A DNA stretch of 64,000 bases from Rubrolithibacter sp043763625 (GCA_043763625.1 JAYULL010000020.1:6518-70517); one strand, 5' to 3'. Positions 1-9,417 are shown, counted from the first letter of the stretch. Made by a program: numbers and translations. Notes: generated by a model not told the origin, from the sequence alone.

Positions 1-1795
1 CGGTTACCGACTTATTGTAATTGAAAGTTTTATACCCCGATGCCGGAATACTCTGTTTGTACCCCTCGGCGGCAGGCTCGTTTGAAGTGTGGTAAGCGTT
101 TAAAGCCGGGCCGGCAAAAAAACCGATGTATTTGTTTATTTGATAATTAAGGGGGAGTTTCAGTTTGCTTAGGTACGAGCGTTTATCAATATTACCGAAA
201 TACAAATACTGCGAAGTGAGTTCGGCATTCAAAACAAAATGTTTGTTAAATAAAAAGCGATGCCCTAAACCTAATCCTGCACCAAACAGTTTTGAGTTCT
301 TGCGAAAATCGGCGCTCATTAAAATCATAGTATATAATTTATCCGTCCCGGTGCTGAGGGTTGCATTTGCAGTAAAAACCTCGTTGGCGGAAAGGGAAAT
401 ATTATGATAGCCTTTCCTCACAAAATTAATAAGACCGATGCCGGCGCCCGAGGAAGTATCTGCAAGATTTATTAGACCGATTTGCAGTCCGCTGCTTTTT
501 TTGGCGGCGTTTATCAATCCGATTTGAACCCCCTTTAAGCTTTTAGCATAATTAGATATCCCGCTGAGCTGAATACCTTCGAAGTCTTTTACAGCGTTGG
601 TAATTCCGGCAATCTGAATTCCCCCGGCATCGCCTTTCACCAAATTGGCTATTCCGGATATTTGCACACCGGAAAAAGTTGCCGGAACGAGATTGGCTAT
701 TCCGGCAATCTCAATGCCTTTTACGTCTTTTTTGGTCACGTTTACAATTCCGCTTATTCCGACACCTGTCAAACTTCCTCCGGCATAATTCGAAATGCCG
801 CCAACCTGTACGCCCCTCACATCCTTCAAAACTACATTCGAAATGCCGCCAATTTGTACTCCCGATACCTGGCCCCCTACTGTATTAAATACCCCTGCTA
901 CTTGCACGTACTTAACATCTTTCTTATTGATGTTGAATAATCCGGCAATCTCAAAACCCTTTACGCCGGCAGTATATCCGCCTAAAGCGTTTAAAGAAAA
1001 TTTGTTTACCACTTGAGAGCTGAACATACCGTGCGAACTTAAGCCCGGCGTTAAAGAAGCCTGAAACGGACTCTTGGCAAAAAATCCTGAAATATTTACA
1101 CTTTGTATCTTCTGACGTGAGGAAACAAAGAATCTTCCTAAAAAGGTGTTTTCTACCCGGTTGCCTTCCCCTTCGCCGGTATCATCGTAAGCAGTATAAG
1201 TATTTTCCGGGTTTACTTTAACATCAGGCAAAAACGTAAAAGTGGTATCGCGATATAATTCTTTACTCGCTGTCAGCGGAACCACTTGCAACCGGTTCTT
1301 CACTCGAATTTTAAAATACCCGTTGCGATCGGTTAAGGTTGATTGCAACAAAATTTTCTGATACACGCTTACGTCCTTGAGCTTGGCTTGGCTCTCTTCA
1401 TCAACAACGTACCCGGTTATAGAGAAGATTCCCTTATCAACTTTAGTTTTTTCGGGAATGATGGTTAAGTGTTTAGGAGCGTAGCGCAAGATGATATAAT
1501 TGCGAAAATCGCGATACTCGTATTTTCCTGCCAATACTTCGTCTAAAATTTCTTTTACCGTTTTATTTAAAGAAGTAACCGAAACCAAGCTGTCGCCGTT
1601 TACAATGAGACTGTTGTAGGAAAAATAAAAGTTGCCTTTAGTACTGATTTCCGTTAAAACATCTTCGAGACGTTTATTTTCTGCTTTGAGAGGAATTTCT
1701 TTTGCAAGGTTTTGTGCTTGAGCGCTAACAGCTGAAAGAATGAAAATTACTGCAAGTAAACCGGGCTTCGCAAATCGAAAACAATAGGCAAGCAT
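1..1795 (-). CDS. STN/carboxypeptidase-regulatory surface protein with 12 solenoid-like repeats (partial, runs off left edge)
   Basis: The ATG at 1795 directly follows the FecR stop codon, and the frame stays open to the window edge (about 598 codons, C terminus missing). It has a signal peptide ending near AVSAQAQ, an STN (secretin/TonB N-terminal) region at about residues 37-85, and a carboxypeptidase-regulatory-like beta domain at about 115-175. Residues 278-458 hold twelve repeats of about 16 residues with core G(V/I)Q(I/V)xGI(S/A)N, shortening to GVQIGLIN-type units at the end. A beta-rich region with aromatic, alternating strands follows and could be an outer-membrane barrel. The sigma/FecR position normally belongs to a TonB-dependent receptor, but I see no plug domain. 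The repeats resemble the LA_2272-type surface repeats; the role is unknown, perhaps an envelope sensor or adhesin. Confidence is high for the gene and low for function. Confidence 0.85.
   Translation of the reverse strand, partial: MLAYCFRFAKPGLLAVIFILSAVSAQAQNLAKEIPLKAENKRLEDVLTEISTKGNFYFSYNSLIVNGDSLVSVTSLNKTVKEILDEVLAGKYEYRDFRNYIILRYAPKHLTIIPEKTKVDKGIFSITGYVVDEESQAKLKDVSVYQKILLQSTLTDRNGYFKIRVKNRLQVVPLTASKELYRDTTFTFLPDVKVNPENTYTAYDDTGEGEGNRVENTFLGRFFVSSRQKIQSVNISGFFAKSPFQASLTPGLSSHGMFSSQVVNKFSLNALGGYTAGVKGFEIAGLFNINKKDVKYVQVAGVFNTVGGQVSGVQIGGISNVVLKDVRGVQVGGISNYAGGSLTGVGISGIVNVTKKDVKGIEIAGIANLVPATFSGVQISGIANLVKGDAGGIQIAGITNAVKDFEGIQLSGISNYAKSLKGVQIGLINAAKKSSGLQIGLINLADTSSGAGIGLINFVRKGYHNISLSANEVFTANATLSTGTDKLYTMILMSADFRKNSKLFGAGLGLGHRFLFNKHFVLNAELTSQYLYFGNIDKRSYLSKLKLPLNYQINKYIGFFAGPALNAYHTSNEPAAEGYKQSIPASGYKTFNYNKSVT
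422..964 (-). repeat. In-gene repeat block, 12 units of about 48 bp
   Basis: Twelve consecutive coding units with the core G-(V/I)-Q-(I/V)-x-G-(I/L)-x-N. The first nine or so have a period near 16 residues; the last three are 14-15 residues and switch to an IGLIN core. The units are diverged at DNA level, so this is an old protein repeat and not a recent tandem duplication. The alternating hydrophobic pattern with an invariant Asn fits a beta-solenoid. Confidence 0.8.
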
Positions 1796-2770
1796 CTATT
1801 TCAAAATTATTTCATTGCCTCGCCGTTCAACTTTTACATCAATAGTAGAGCTGATTACCGAAACTATTTTATTTAAGGACTCTTCCTTGAAAGTTGTTGT
1901 AATCTTAAGATCGCGAATGGCGGGATTCTCAATGCTGATGTTTGAATTATAAGCTTCGTTCAACACCTCAACCAATTGCCACAAAGGCGTATTATCGGCA
2001 ACAAATTCTTTAGTTCGATAATAGTTATAAAGCTTGCCGGAGTTTTCTTCTTTGAGCATCTTTTGGTTAGAACCGCTAATGGTAACTTGTTCGCCTTTTC
2101 GCAATTCAACCGCTTCGGTTTTGCCTGTTACTTTAACAATTCCGGTTTCTACAATTACTCGAGTTTGGTTTTGTTTCAATTTGATGTTAAATGTTGTGCC
2201 TACAACCTGTACGTTTATTTTATCGGCTTTGATAACAAAAGGGTGATTTTTATCCCGAGCAACATTGAAAAATGCTTCGCCTCTTCGCAAATTTATGCTC
2301 CTTGTTGTCCCGACAAACCTTGCGGGATAAGCCAAGACCGTATTTTTATTTAAAGTAACCTGCGAACCGTCGGGCATAGTAATTTCTTTGGTTTCGTTGC
2401 CGGTTTCAGCGAGTTGAATTGTAGGATCTCGATATTCGCGGTGAGCAAAATAACCAAGCAGGCCGACACTCATTACCAATACAACAGTCGCCGCAATTTT
2501 CAGAAAGGAAATCCCGGAAGGCTTGAACGCTATTACTTTCGCCGTTTCCTTTTCGCTTCTTAATTGCTTGAATCGCTGCCAAGCTTGATCTTCATTGACC
2601 GGACTTACAGCTGCTAAAGTTGCGCTCGTTTCCCAAATAAGTTTAAAATCGCTCAGCTGCTTAGCATTCGCATCACTTTGCCCGAGCCATTCTTCAACTT
2701 GCCGGTCTTCGGACTCGTTACTTTCGCGGAGAATATATTTTATCAAGATGTCGTCGTTCATCTCCGTCAT
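1796..2770 (-). CDS. FecR family anti-sigma factor
   Basis: 324-residue FecR-type transmembrane regulator that would bind the ECF sigma encoded just upstream and pass on a periplasmic signal. It has a cytoplasmic N-terminal region (about 1-85), one membrane segment at about 88-108, a periplasmic FecR domain (about 120-215) and a C-terminal DUF4974-like domain (about 255-322). Its start overlaps the sigma stop by four bases (ATGA) and its stop codon abuts the ATG of the STN protein, so the three genes are translationally coupled. The arrangement is that of cell-surface signalling in Bacteroidota, where the third gene is usually a TonB-dependent receptor; here it is a repeat protein. Confidence 0.92.
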   Translation of the reverse strand: MTEMNDDILIKYILRESNESEDRQVEEWLGQSDANAKQLSDFKLIWETSATLAAVSPVNEDQAWQRFKQLRSEKETAKVIAFKPSGISFLKIAATVVLVMSVGLLGYFAHREYRDPTIQLAETGNETKEITMPDGSQVTLNKNTVLAYPARFVGTTRSINLRRGEAFFNVARDKNHPFVIKADKINVQVVGTTFNIKLKQNQTRVIVETGIVKVTGKTEAVELRKGEQVTISGSNQKMLKEENSGKLYNYYRTKEFVADNTPLWQLVEVLNEAYNSNISIENPAIRDLKITTTFKEESLNKIVSVISSTIDVKVERRGNEIILK

Positions 2771-3360
2771 TTATTTTTAAACCAGAAGCTAAACGTTTTG
2801 AGCAAAATTACAATCAGCGGAAGAAAATCGACAAGCTTCAGCCGAAGCAGCTTCAATGCTTTTCCCATCTGATTTTCTACCGTTTTTATCGAAATCCCTA
2901 ATTGGTCCGAAATCTCACGATACTTCAACTCTTCGAATCGGCTTATTTGGAATATCGTTCGGCAACCTTCAGGCAGTTCGTTTAAGGCTTCCTGCAACTT
3001 TTCTTGCAACTGCGAATGCACCAAGTTTTCGTCGGGGTTACCCGATTCATCAATCGAAGTGTAGGCAACATAATCACGATGAGCCGATTTCACCTTTTCG
3101 TGCTTGATATGATTCAAACACATATTGTGCACCCACTTATACAGATAAGCTTTAAGCGAGGTATCAAACTGCATCTCCTTTCTTTTCTCCCACAACTTTA
3201 AAAACATATTTTGCACAATTTCTTCCCCGATAACCTCATCCCTAAGCATTACTGCAGCATAAGCATGCAAGGCTTTAAAATGCGCCTTAAAAACCTGCTC
3301 GAAGCCTGCTTCGTCAATGATATTAATCGAGGTAATATGTGCGGATTGCTTTTCTTCCAC
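2767..3360 (-). CDS. ECF RNA polymerase sigma factor
   Basis: 197-residue sigma-70 family ECF factor. Region 2 lies at about residues 25-95, including the GEEIVQNMFLKLWEKR stretch; region 4 lies at about 130-185, with the helix-turn-helix part ELKYREISDQLGISIKT. The first usable start is a GTG at 3360; the next Met is at residue 38, inside region 2, so the GTG is preferred. A TATATTTG box lies about 18 bases upstream. The C-terminal tail after region 4 is hydrophobic. It overlaps the FecR gene by four bases and is presumably held inactive by that FecR protein. Confidence 0.93.
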   Translation of the reverse strand: MEEKQSAHITSINIIDEAGFEQVFKAHFKALHAYAAVMLRDEVIGEEIVQNMFLKLWEKRKEMQFDTSLKAYLYKWVHNMCLNHIKHEKVKSAHRDYVAYTSIDESGNPDENLVHSQLQEKLQEALNELPEGCRTIFQISRFEELKYREISDQLGISIKTVENQMGKALKLLRLKLVDFLPLIVILLKTFSFWFKNK

Positions 3361-3377
3361 GCGGGATTTTTCGTCCC

Positions 3378-3385
3378 CAAATATA
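3378..3385 (-). promoter_or_regulatory. Probable -7 promoter element of the sigma/fecR/STN operon
   Basis: Read on the minus strand this is TATATTTG, matching the Bacteroidota -7 consensus TAnnTTTG. The predicted transcript start is near 3372, only about 12 bases before the GTG start. I see no clear TTTG -33 box at the usual distance. Confidence 0.4.
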
Positions 3386-3439
3386 AATCAATTATACATT
3401 GAGACACCTAATTTACCTTTCACCCCTACGCCCTAAATA

Positions 3440-3476
3440 AAAAAAGCAGCACGTTTTACTGTACTGCTTTTTTTTG
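3440..3476 (-). terminator. Intrinsic terminator after the sugar dehydrogenase gene
   Basis: AAAAGCAG pairs with CTGCTTTT, with one mismatch and a short inner AC/GT pair, and T-runs follow on both strands. It lies just past the stop of the dehydrogenase gene on the minus strand, so it separates that gene from the sigma operon. Confidence 0.7.
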
Positions 3477-3489
3477 CTTTCAGCAAAGG

Positions 3490-6189
3490 CTATTCAAATC
3501 GTATCCAATCTAAATCTACTGTATTCCAAATATCAGCTTGCTTACTATCCGCTGCTTTATAAACGATATATAAATCATGTTTGCCGATAGCGGGATTTAT
3601 GGACACCGATACAGGTTTGCCCGCTTTTTCACTATCGCTTCCAACGGGAGACTTTGTATCGAAGACATTTTTATCGAAGTTAAGTGTACTTACTACAGGT
3701 CCGGTAGGCGATCCGGTATGCAACTCGAACTTTCCCGAAAGCCTAGAAGCGTAGGCATACCAAACACGTTTCAGATTAGATAAATCAATATTTTTAAACA
3801 GGATGTAACTTTCATCACTGCTGAACTTCATCAGTTGGTGATTAAATTTAGCTACATCTTTATAGTCGTCGCAATCAACCGCTTTAATTTTCGGATTACG
3901 AATTAAAAACATTTTCCGGTTACTTTGAGGGCCGGTTCCCACCGCTCCGTTATCCTTATAAGCAACCGTAAAAAGATAGCTGTCAGTAGTGCCGCTTGCC
4001 GGAATAAAGCTTCCATTTACCGGCTTTCTGTTTTTTACCGTTCCTTCTTTTGCTATACTCAAAATGTATTTCACCATTTCAGCAGCTTCTTCCTTCTTTA
4101 GTTGCGGGTGTGCCGACATGGGCACTTGGCCCCAGTTTCCGTTGCCGCCTTTGATAATTTTTAGAGCAAGTTTCTCGATGTTTACCGGGCTTTCGGAATA
4201 CTTTGCCGAAATCATTTTGAAGCTCGGGCCCACCGATTTTTTCTCTTTATCGTGGCAAGCTTTGCAATCGCTGCGGTTAATTAACTCTAAACCGGGATGA
4301 AAATAAGCTTGTGCTGCTTTTGCCGTGTTTTGATGAACAAAAGTAAGATCGGTCCCCATATCAAGCTTATCTAATGTAACCATCACTTTTGCCGGATTTA
4401 TTTTTCCGTTTTCCAAGCTTCCGTCTTCTTTGTCGCGAACGCTTACTTTATAATTTACCGGTTTCCCGGGAAAATAAAAGCTTTGATTTCCGGCGAGCTT
4501 TAAATCAATAGTCGGCTTTTCGTTGCCGGCCTCAATTTTAATAATTTGTGTTGATATTTCGTTGTTACTATCGGTTACTTGCAGTTTTACAAGGTGGTTT
4601 CCGGGCTTTGTAAATGTATGTTCGCTTGTTATGCCCTCAGTTTTTATTCCTTTGGCGGTATCATAGATCCAAGCATATTTCAAATGGTCGCCTCTATCGT
4701 TATCATAAGAGTCGGCAGCAGAGAATTTCACTTTTAAAGGCACCGCTCCTACCGGTTTGTCTGCTTTAATCATTGCTACCGGCGGCCTGTTGCCTTCATT
4801 GTATTCAATTCTTACCAACCGGGCATTTTTGTTTTGTGCAAACCAAAACGTGCCGTACTCCAGCACATACAATGCACCGTCGGGCCCGAAATCTAAATCA
4901 ATCGGATGATCAAATTTTTCTGAAGGCATAAAGCGTTCTATCTTCACCGGCTTTCCCTCCTTATCCATTGTAACTACGTTTATCCAGTCTCTCATCCATT
5001 CGGCAATAAACAATTTGCCTGAAAAGTAATCGGGAAACTTATTTGAAGCCTTTTTATCCGGCGAAGCCGAATACATTTCGGAATAATAAACCGGACCTAT
5101 AATCGGAGACTTACCGCCTGTACCTAAGTTTTCGAACTGTTTAGATTCCTCGTACGAATACCAAATAAAAGCGCTTTGTGGAGCGGGAAGCTCCTTACTG
5201 CCGGTATTATTTTTTGAGTCGTTTGTCGGATGTTGAACCTCGAAGAAAGGACCGATCTTACCGGTAGCAAAATCAAAATCAGCGTAAGGTCGGTTGTCGC
5301 CGGCAAAATACGGCCACCCGAAAAAACCGGCCTTTTTAGCTTGATGAAATTCATCGTAACTGATAGGGCCGCGAGAAGGATTATCTTCGGTGTTCTGACC
5401 CACATCTCCCCAATACAAGAACCCTGTCTTTTGATCTACCGAAACTCTGTACGGGTTGCGGCAGCCCATTGCATAAATTTCAGGTTTACCCTTTGAACCG
5501 TCCTTCGGGAAAAGGTTTCCTTCCGGGATCAAATAGGTTCCGTCCGGTTCCGGCTTTATCCGCAAAACTTTTCCTCGTAAATCGTTTGTATTTCCGGCGG
5601 TTCGTTGTGCGTCCCAATATTCACGTCCCGGTCGCTCGTCAATCGAATTGAAGTATCCGGGATTATGCGGATTCGTATTATCTCCTACTGCGATATAAAG
5701 TGTTTTATCCGGACCGAACGCTAAAGAACCTGCCGAATGACAACATTCTTTGCGTTGAGTAGGAATTTCGATCAGTACTTTCTCCGACCTTAAATCAATA
5801 CTATCTCCGGCAAGTGTAAACCTTGATACCCGTTGCATTTCTTTATTGCCCGGGGGCGAATAAAACAGATAAAAAAAGTTATTTACATTAAAGTCAGGAT
5901 CTAAAGTGAGGCCCAAAAGTCCGTCTTCAAGATCATGAAAAACCGGCAAGACGGTAAGTGTTTTAACGTTGGCGGTCGCCGGATCGAAAAGCTTTAATGC
6001 GCCTTTACGTTCAATGAAAAGAACTCTTCCCTCCGGCAATACGGCGAGCTCCATGGGCTCGTCTAAATTTGAAGCTAATTCAACTTTTCGAAAACGATTC
6101 TCCTCAGGCGTTTGGTTTTGCCCTTTAAGAACAACGCAAAAATTTAAAAAGAAGAAACCGGTTAAAATAAGATTTTTACAAAGGTTCAT
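3490..6189 (-). CDS. PQQ-type sugar dehydrogenase fused to PKD, cytochrome c and CBM6-like domains
   Basis: 899-residue secreted protein. I choose ATG 6189 over the TTG at 6225 because it begins the signal peptide directly (MNLCKNLILTGFF) and a GGAGG lies 13 bases upstream. A glucose/sorbosone dehydrogenase beta-propeller spans about residues 35-460, with GDNTNPHN-type and GCRNPYR stretches typical of the family. A PKD domain lies at about 468-555 and a linking beta domain at about 560-610. A class I cytochrome c has CKACH starting at residue 642 and a candidate Met ligand in VPMSAHP. A C-terminal CBM6-like module (about 770-899) ends in VDLDWIRFE. It probably oxidises a sugar or alcohol at the cell surface and passes electrons to its own heme. 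It is monocistronic and its substrate is unknown. Confidence 0.88.
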   Translation of the reverse strand: MNLCKNLILTGFFFLNFCVVLKGQNQTPEENRFRKVELASNLDEPMELAVLPEGRVLFIERKGALKLFDPATANVKTLTVLPVFHDLEDGLLGLTLDPDFNVNNFFYLFYSPPGNKEMQRVSRFTLAGDSIDLRSEKVLIEIPTQRKECCHSAGSLAFGPDKTLYIAVGDNTNPHNPGYFNSIDERPGREYWDAQRTAGNTNDLRGKVLRIKPEPDGTYLIPEGNLFPKDGSKGKPEIYAMGCRNPYRVSVDQKTGFLYWGDVGQNTEDNPSRGPISYDEFHQAKKAGFFGWPYFAGDNRPYADFDFATGKIGPFFEVQHPTNDSKNNTGSKELPAPQSAFIWYSYEESKQFENLGTGGKSPIIGPVYYSEMYSASPDKKASNKFPDYFSGKLFIAEWMRDWINVVTMDKEGKPVKIERFMPSEKFDHPIDLDFGPDGALYVLEYGTFWFAQNKNARLVRIEYNEGNRPPVAMIKADKPVGAVPLKVKFSAADSYDNDRGDHLKYAWIYDTAKGIKTEGITSEHTFTKPGNHLVKLQVTDSNNEISTQIIKIEAGNEKPTIDLKLAGNQSFYFPGKPVNYKVSVRDKEDGSLENGKINPAKVMVTLDKLDMGTDLTFVHQNTAKAAQAYFHPGLELINRSDCKACHDKEKKSVGPSFKMISAKYSESPVNIEKLALKIIKGGNGNWGQVPMSAHPQLKKEEAAEMVKYILSIAKEGTVKNRKPVNGSFIPASGTTDSYLFTVAYKDNGAVGTGPQSNRKMFLIRNPKIKAVDCDDYKDVAKFNHQLMKFSSDESYILFKNIDLSNLKRVWYAYASRLSGKFELHTGSPTGPVVSTLNFDKNVFDTKSPVGSDSEKAGKPVSVSINPAIGKHDLYIVYKAADSKQADIWNTVDLDWIRFE

Positions 6190-6276
6190 AATTCGGGTTA
6201 AACCTCCAAAATAAGGATAAACCAAACACTAAGCCTACTACTTTTCTGCGTTTTTTTAGTAGTTTTCTTGCCGTGC

Positions 6277-6626
6277 TTAGAGCCGGATAGGAGAATTGTT
6301 AGCCGTTTTTACTATTTCCTTTATGGCGTCGTCCGGTTGCTTGACTACAATTTCCAACAAGTTGAGGTATTATTGATTAACTGTGGGTTTCTCCTCTTTA
6401 ATTAACTTCATTAAGCCTTTTATTGTAGAATCCGGCCCCCGAATTTGGTGCGACTGAATTTTAGAAATCTCTTTGAGCCGGCTGTTCTGTGCAATAAACT
6501 ATCCTTAAACTCGCTCTCCTTGTCATCAAACATTTGCCTTTGTTGCTGAATAACTTGAGGGCTTAAAAAGACATGTTCTGAGAAAACCGAACGGCTTAAA
6601 AATAGAGCGCCCTCCAAACGGGGAGG
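6277..6626 (-). pseudogene. Remnant of a PAS/HisKA-type signalling gene
   Basis: The 600-base gap 6226-6825 holds no intact gene, but two minus-strand frames join into one protein-like stretch. Frame one gives SEHVFLSPQVIQQQRQ and so on to about 6500. After a frame change, frame two reads LKEISKIQSHQIRGP, then GLMKLIKEEKPTVNQ, hits a TAA at 6370-6372, continues YLNLLEIVVKQPDDAIKEIV, and stops at 6277. The part around SHQIRGP (His codon 6448-6450) matches the phosphoacceptor helix of Bacteroidota PAS-linked histidine kinases (IQSHxxRxP), and EIVKTAN matches the end of that helix pair. No ATPase domain remains. The assignment rests on pattern recognition alone. Confidence 0.55.
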
Positions 6627-6825
6627 ATGGAGGACACTCAAACTAACCAATTATAAACCTACTGTTTATACCCGTATCGGTAAAAGGTAACCCGAGAATT
6701 TTAATATTTTAATTTAATTTCTATAAAGTCTATCTCCGGCTGCCGAAAGCCTGTCGCTCAAAAAATCTAAATCTTTTAGAAAACACGTTTTGAGGGTTAT
6801 AACTTAGCGAGATAATTTTAAAAAC

Positions 6826-8532
6826 ATGATAACTAAAAAACCCAGAGTATTTGTACCTGAAAATTTAGAGATTACTTGGGAAAATCTTGAACCCTTATTT
6901 ACCGAGCTTAAAGGGAGAGAAATTTTATCGGCAGCTGATTTAGAAGGTTGGTTGCAAAACCGAAGCGAGCTGGAAGCTGTATTGGAAGAAGACTTCGCTT
7001 GGCGATATATTCGAATGACTTGCGATACAACAAATGAGAAACTACTTCAAGACTTTCAATACTTTGCTACCGAGATCGAACCCAAAATTGCCCCGATAGC
7101 AAACGACTTGAATAAGAAGTTCATTGAAAGCGCTTTTGCAGGCGACTTGGATCAAGAAAAATATTTTGTTTACAACCGCGGAATCAAAAAAGCTTTGGAG
7201 CTGTTCCGTGAGGAAAATGTGCCGCTCCAAACTCAAATACAACTGGAACAGCAAAAATATCAAGCTATTACCGGTTCAATGAGCGTGACCCTAAACGGAC
7301 AGGAATACACCCTGGAACAAGCTTCAGCATTTTTAAAAGATACAAATAGAAACTTGCGGCAACAAGCTTGGGAAGCAATTACTGAAAGACGTCTTCAGGA
7401 TAAAGATAAACTCGACGAACTTTTTAACGGACTGTTAAACCTAAGACATGAGGTAGCTTTAAATGCCGGATTTGAAAATTTTCGTGATTACATGTTTCAA
7501 GCCTTGGGAAGATTTGACTATACCGCTCAAGATTGTATTGATTTTCATCAAGCCATTGAACAAGAAATTGTACCGATATTGAAAGAACTGGCAGAAATCC
7601 GCCGAGAAGCTTTACAATTTAACGCGTTAAAACCTTGGGATACAGAAGTAGACATTTCGGGCAAACCGGCGTTAAAGCCGTTTAATAGCGGAGAAGAACT
7701 GATTGAAAAATCTATTCAATGCTTTAAAGGTTTAAATCCCTATATCGGCGAGCGTTTAGAAATTATGAAAACCAACGGACTTTTTGATGTAGAAAGTCGT
7801 AAAGGAAAAGCGCCGGGAGGCTATAATTATCCGCTTGCCGAAACCGGGGCCCCGTTTATTTTTATGAACTCTGCCAATACCTTCAGGGATTTAACTACAA
7901 TGGTTCACGAGGGAGGGCACGCGGTTCACACTTTTATTTCTTCCGATTTAGAGCTTAACGATTTTAAGCACTGCCCATCGGAAGTGGCTGAACTTGCCTC
8001 GATGAGTATGGAGTTGATTTCTATGGATAAGTGGGACGTTTTTTTTGATAATGAGGCAGATCTAAAACGTGCTAAACGCGACCAATTGAAAGATGTATTA
8101 AAAACCTTGCCCTGGGTTGCAGTAGTTGACTCATTTCAGCATTGGATTTATACCCATCCAAAACACGCTATCGAAGAGCGAAAGCAAGCTTGGAATGAAA
8201 TATTCGGGCGGTTTGGTGCCGGGTTTGTAGATTGGAACAATCTCGAAGAAGCCCGAGAAAATCTTTGGCAGAAACAGCTTCATATTTTTGAAGTTCCGTT
8301 TTACTACATTGAGTATGCTATTGCACAATTAGGCGCTGTTGCTGTTTGGAAAAACTATAAACAGAATCCCGAAAAGGGTTTAAACCAATACCTTGAGGCC
8401 CTAGAATTAGGCTATACCAAAACCATAAAAGAAATTTACGAAACTGCAGGAATACGATTTGACTTCAGCGCCGCCTACATTGAAGAACTTGCAGAATTTA
8501 TTAAGCAAGAGATTGCTAAGCTTCAAGATTAA
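6826..8532 (+). CDS. M3 family oligoendopeptidase (PepF/thimet type)
   Basis: 568-residue zinc metallopeptidase of family M3, cutting short peptides in the cytoplasm; no signal peptide is seen. The zinc motif HEGGH is at residues 361-365, with the downstream glutamate in EVAELASMSMELI supplying the third ligand. Length matches PepF/M3B enzymes (about 560-600). The ATG at 6826 is the only good start before the conserved N terminus. It has no close partner: the next gene starts about 100 bases downstream and is of another kind. Confidence 0.93.
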   Translation: MITKKPRVFVPENLEITWENLEPLFTELKGREILSAADLEGWLQNRSELEAVLEEDFAWRYIRMTCDTTNEKLLQDFQYFATEIEPKIAPIANDLNKKFIESAFAGDLDQEKYFVYNRGIKKALELFREENVPLQTQIQLEQQKYQAITGSMSVTLNGQEYTLEQASAFLKDTNRNLRQQAWEAITERRLQDKDKLDELFNGLLNLRHEVALNAGFENFRDYMFQALGRFDYTAQDCIDFHQAIEQEIVPILKELAEIRREALQFNALKPWDTEVDISGKPALKPFNSGEELIEKSIQCFKGLNPYIGERLEIMKTNGLFDVESRKGKAPGGYNYPLAETGAPFIFMNSANTFRDLTTMVHEGGHAVHTFISSDLELNDFKHCPSEVAELASMSMELISMDKWDVFFDNEADLKRAKRDQLKDVLKTLPWVAVVDSFQHWIYTHPKHAIEERKQAWNEIFGRFGAGFVDWNNLEEARENLWQKQLHIFEVPFYYIEYAIAQLGAVAVWKNYKQNPEKGLNQYLEALELGYTKTIKEIYETAGIRFDFSAAYIEELAEFIKQEIAKLQD

Positions 8533-8629
8533 GTTTGGGACAGCTAGAGTAAAAACTTTTTTACATTTCTGAGAGTTATGGTAAACAAATCAAGTCGAGA
8601 AAAAATCCGCCTTTTAAACTGCTTTTACC

Positions 8630-9283
8630 ATGAAAAAAACTATTATTTTAAGTTTATTCATATTAATCTCAAGCATAACGTTTGCTCAAAAATGGGAGCC
8701 TTACAAAGTTGATGATTCCATCGAAGTTCTATTGCCGAAAGGCCTTCAAAAAAAGGATACACTTAACCGGCAAATAATCACGGCAACCACGTCTTTCGGG
8801 ATAGTGATGATTGTTATCAATCCCGACGATAAGAGAACAACACCGGATATTGAAAAAGGAAAACATTTGGACCGCTATTACAGTGACTATATTAAAAAGG
8901 TAAGTGCGGCAGCAAACGGGACAATATCCGATGAGAAAGATACGCTAATAGGTCAACTTAGGGTTAAAGACTTCACCCTTGCGCTCGATAGCGGAAACGG
9001 CAAGCAATATAGAAATTTCAGAATTTTGCACGAAAACGGAAACACCTATTCGTTCGAATTTTTATGGGAGGATGTCCACAAAGACTACGCCCCGGCAGAA
9101 CGCGACAAGTTTTTCAGTTCTATTAAACTTACAGGTAATACCGGTTTAAAAACCCAATTTACTGATCCTTCGCAAACTACCGGCAAAGCTCCCGCGGGTA
9201 ACCGCAGCACCTATATAATGGCAGGTATTTTGGCATTAATTGTAGCAGTATTATTAATTATAATCCTTCGGCGAAAGCTTTAA
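8630..9283 (+). CDS. Secreted/membrane-anchored protein of unknown function
   Basis: 217 residues that I do not recognise. It has a clear signal peptide (MKKTIILSLFILISSITFAQ), an extracytoplasmic domain of about 150 residues with alternating strands, a Thr/Gly/Pro-rich linker at about 175-190, and one C-terminal membrane helix (about 193-213) followed by RRKL. The topology suggests a domain facing the periplasm and held in the inner membrane by its C terminus. There is no close operon partner; an amino-acid permease follows about 130 bases on. Confidence 0.75.
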   Translation: MKKTIILSLFILISSITFAQKWEPYKVDDSIEVLLPKGLQKKDTLNRQIITATTSFGIVMIVINPDDKRTTPDIEKGKHLDRYYSDYIKKVSAAANGTISDEKDTLIGQLRVKDFTLALDSGNGKQYRNFRILHENGNTYSFEFLWEDVHKDYAPAERDKFFSSIKLTGNTGLKTQFTDPSQTTGKAPAGNRSTYIMAGILALIVAVLLIIILRRKL

Positions 9284-9417
9284 AAGCCGTCTTTACCCTA
9301 AGATCACATGGAATTTATAATTTGTTCGGGCCGAAATTTACGTTCAATTTGGCAATTCAATAAACGCTAATAATCTTTAAGTTTGGCTAAATAACACTAA
9401 AGAAATACCTGCGCCAC

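Noticed and set aside
422..964. Possible CRISPR array because of the regular 48-bp spacing
   Set aside because: The units are diverged, in frame inside a long open frame, and lack identical repeats separated by unique spacers.
6420..6650. 76-codon minus-strand ORF as a gene
   Set aside because: Only its first part fits the decayed signalling gene; after about 6500 the protein-like frame is a different one.
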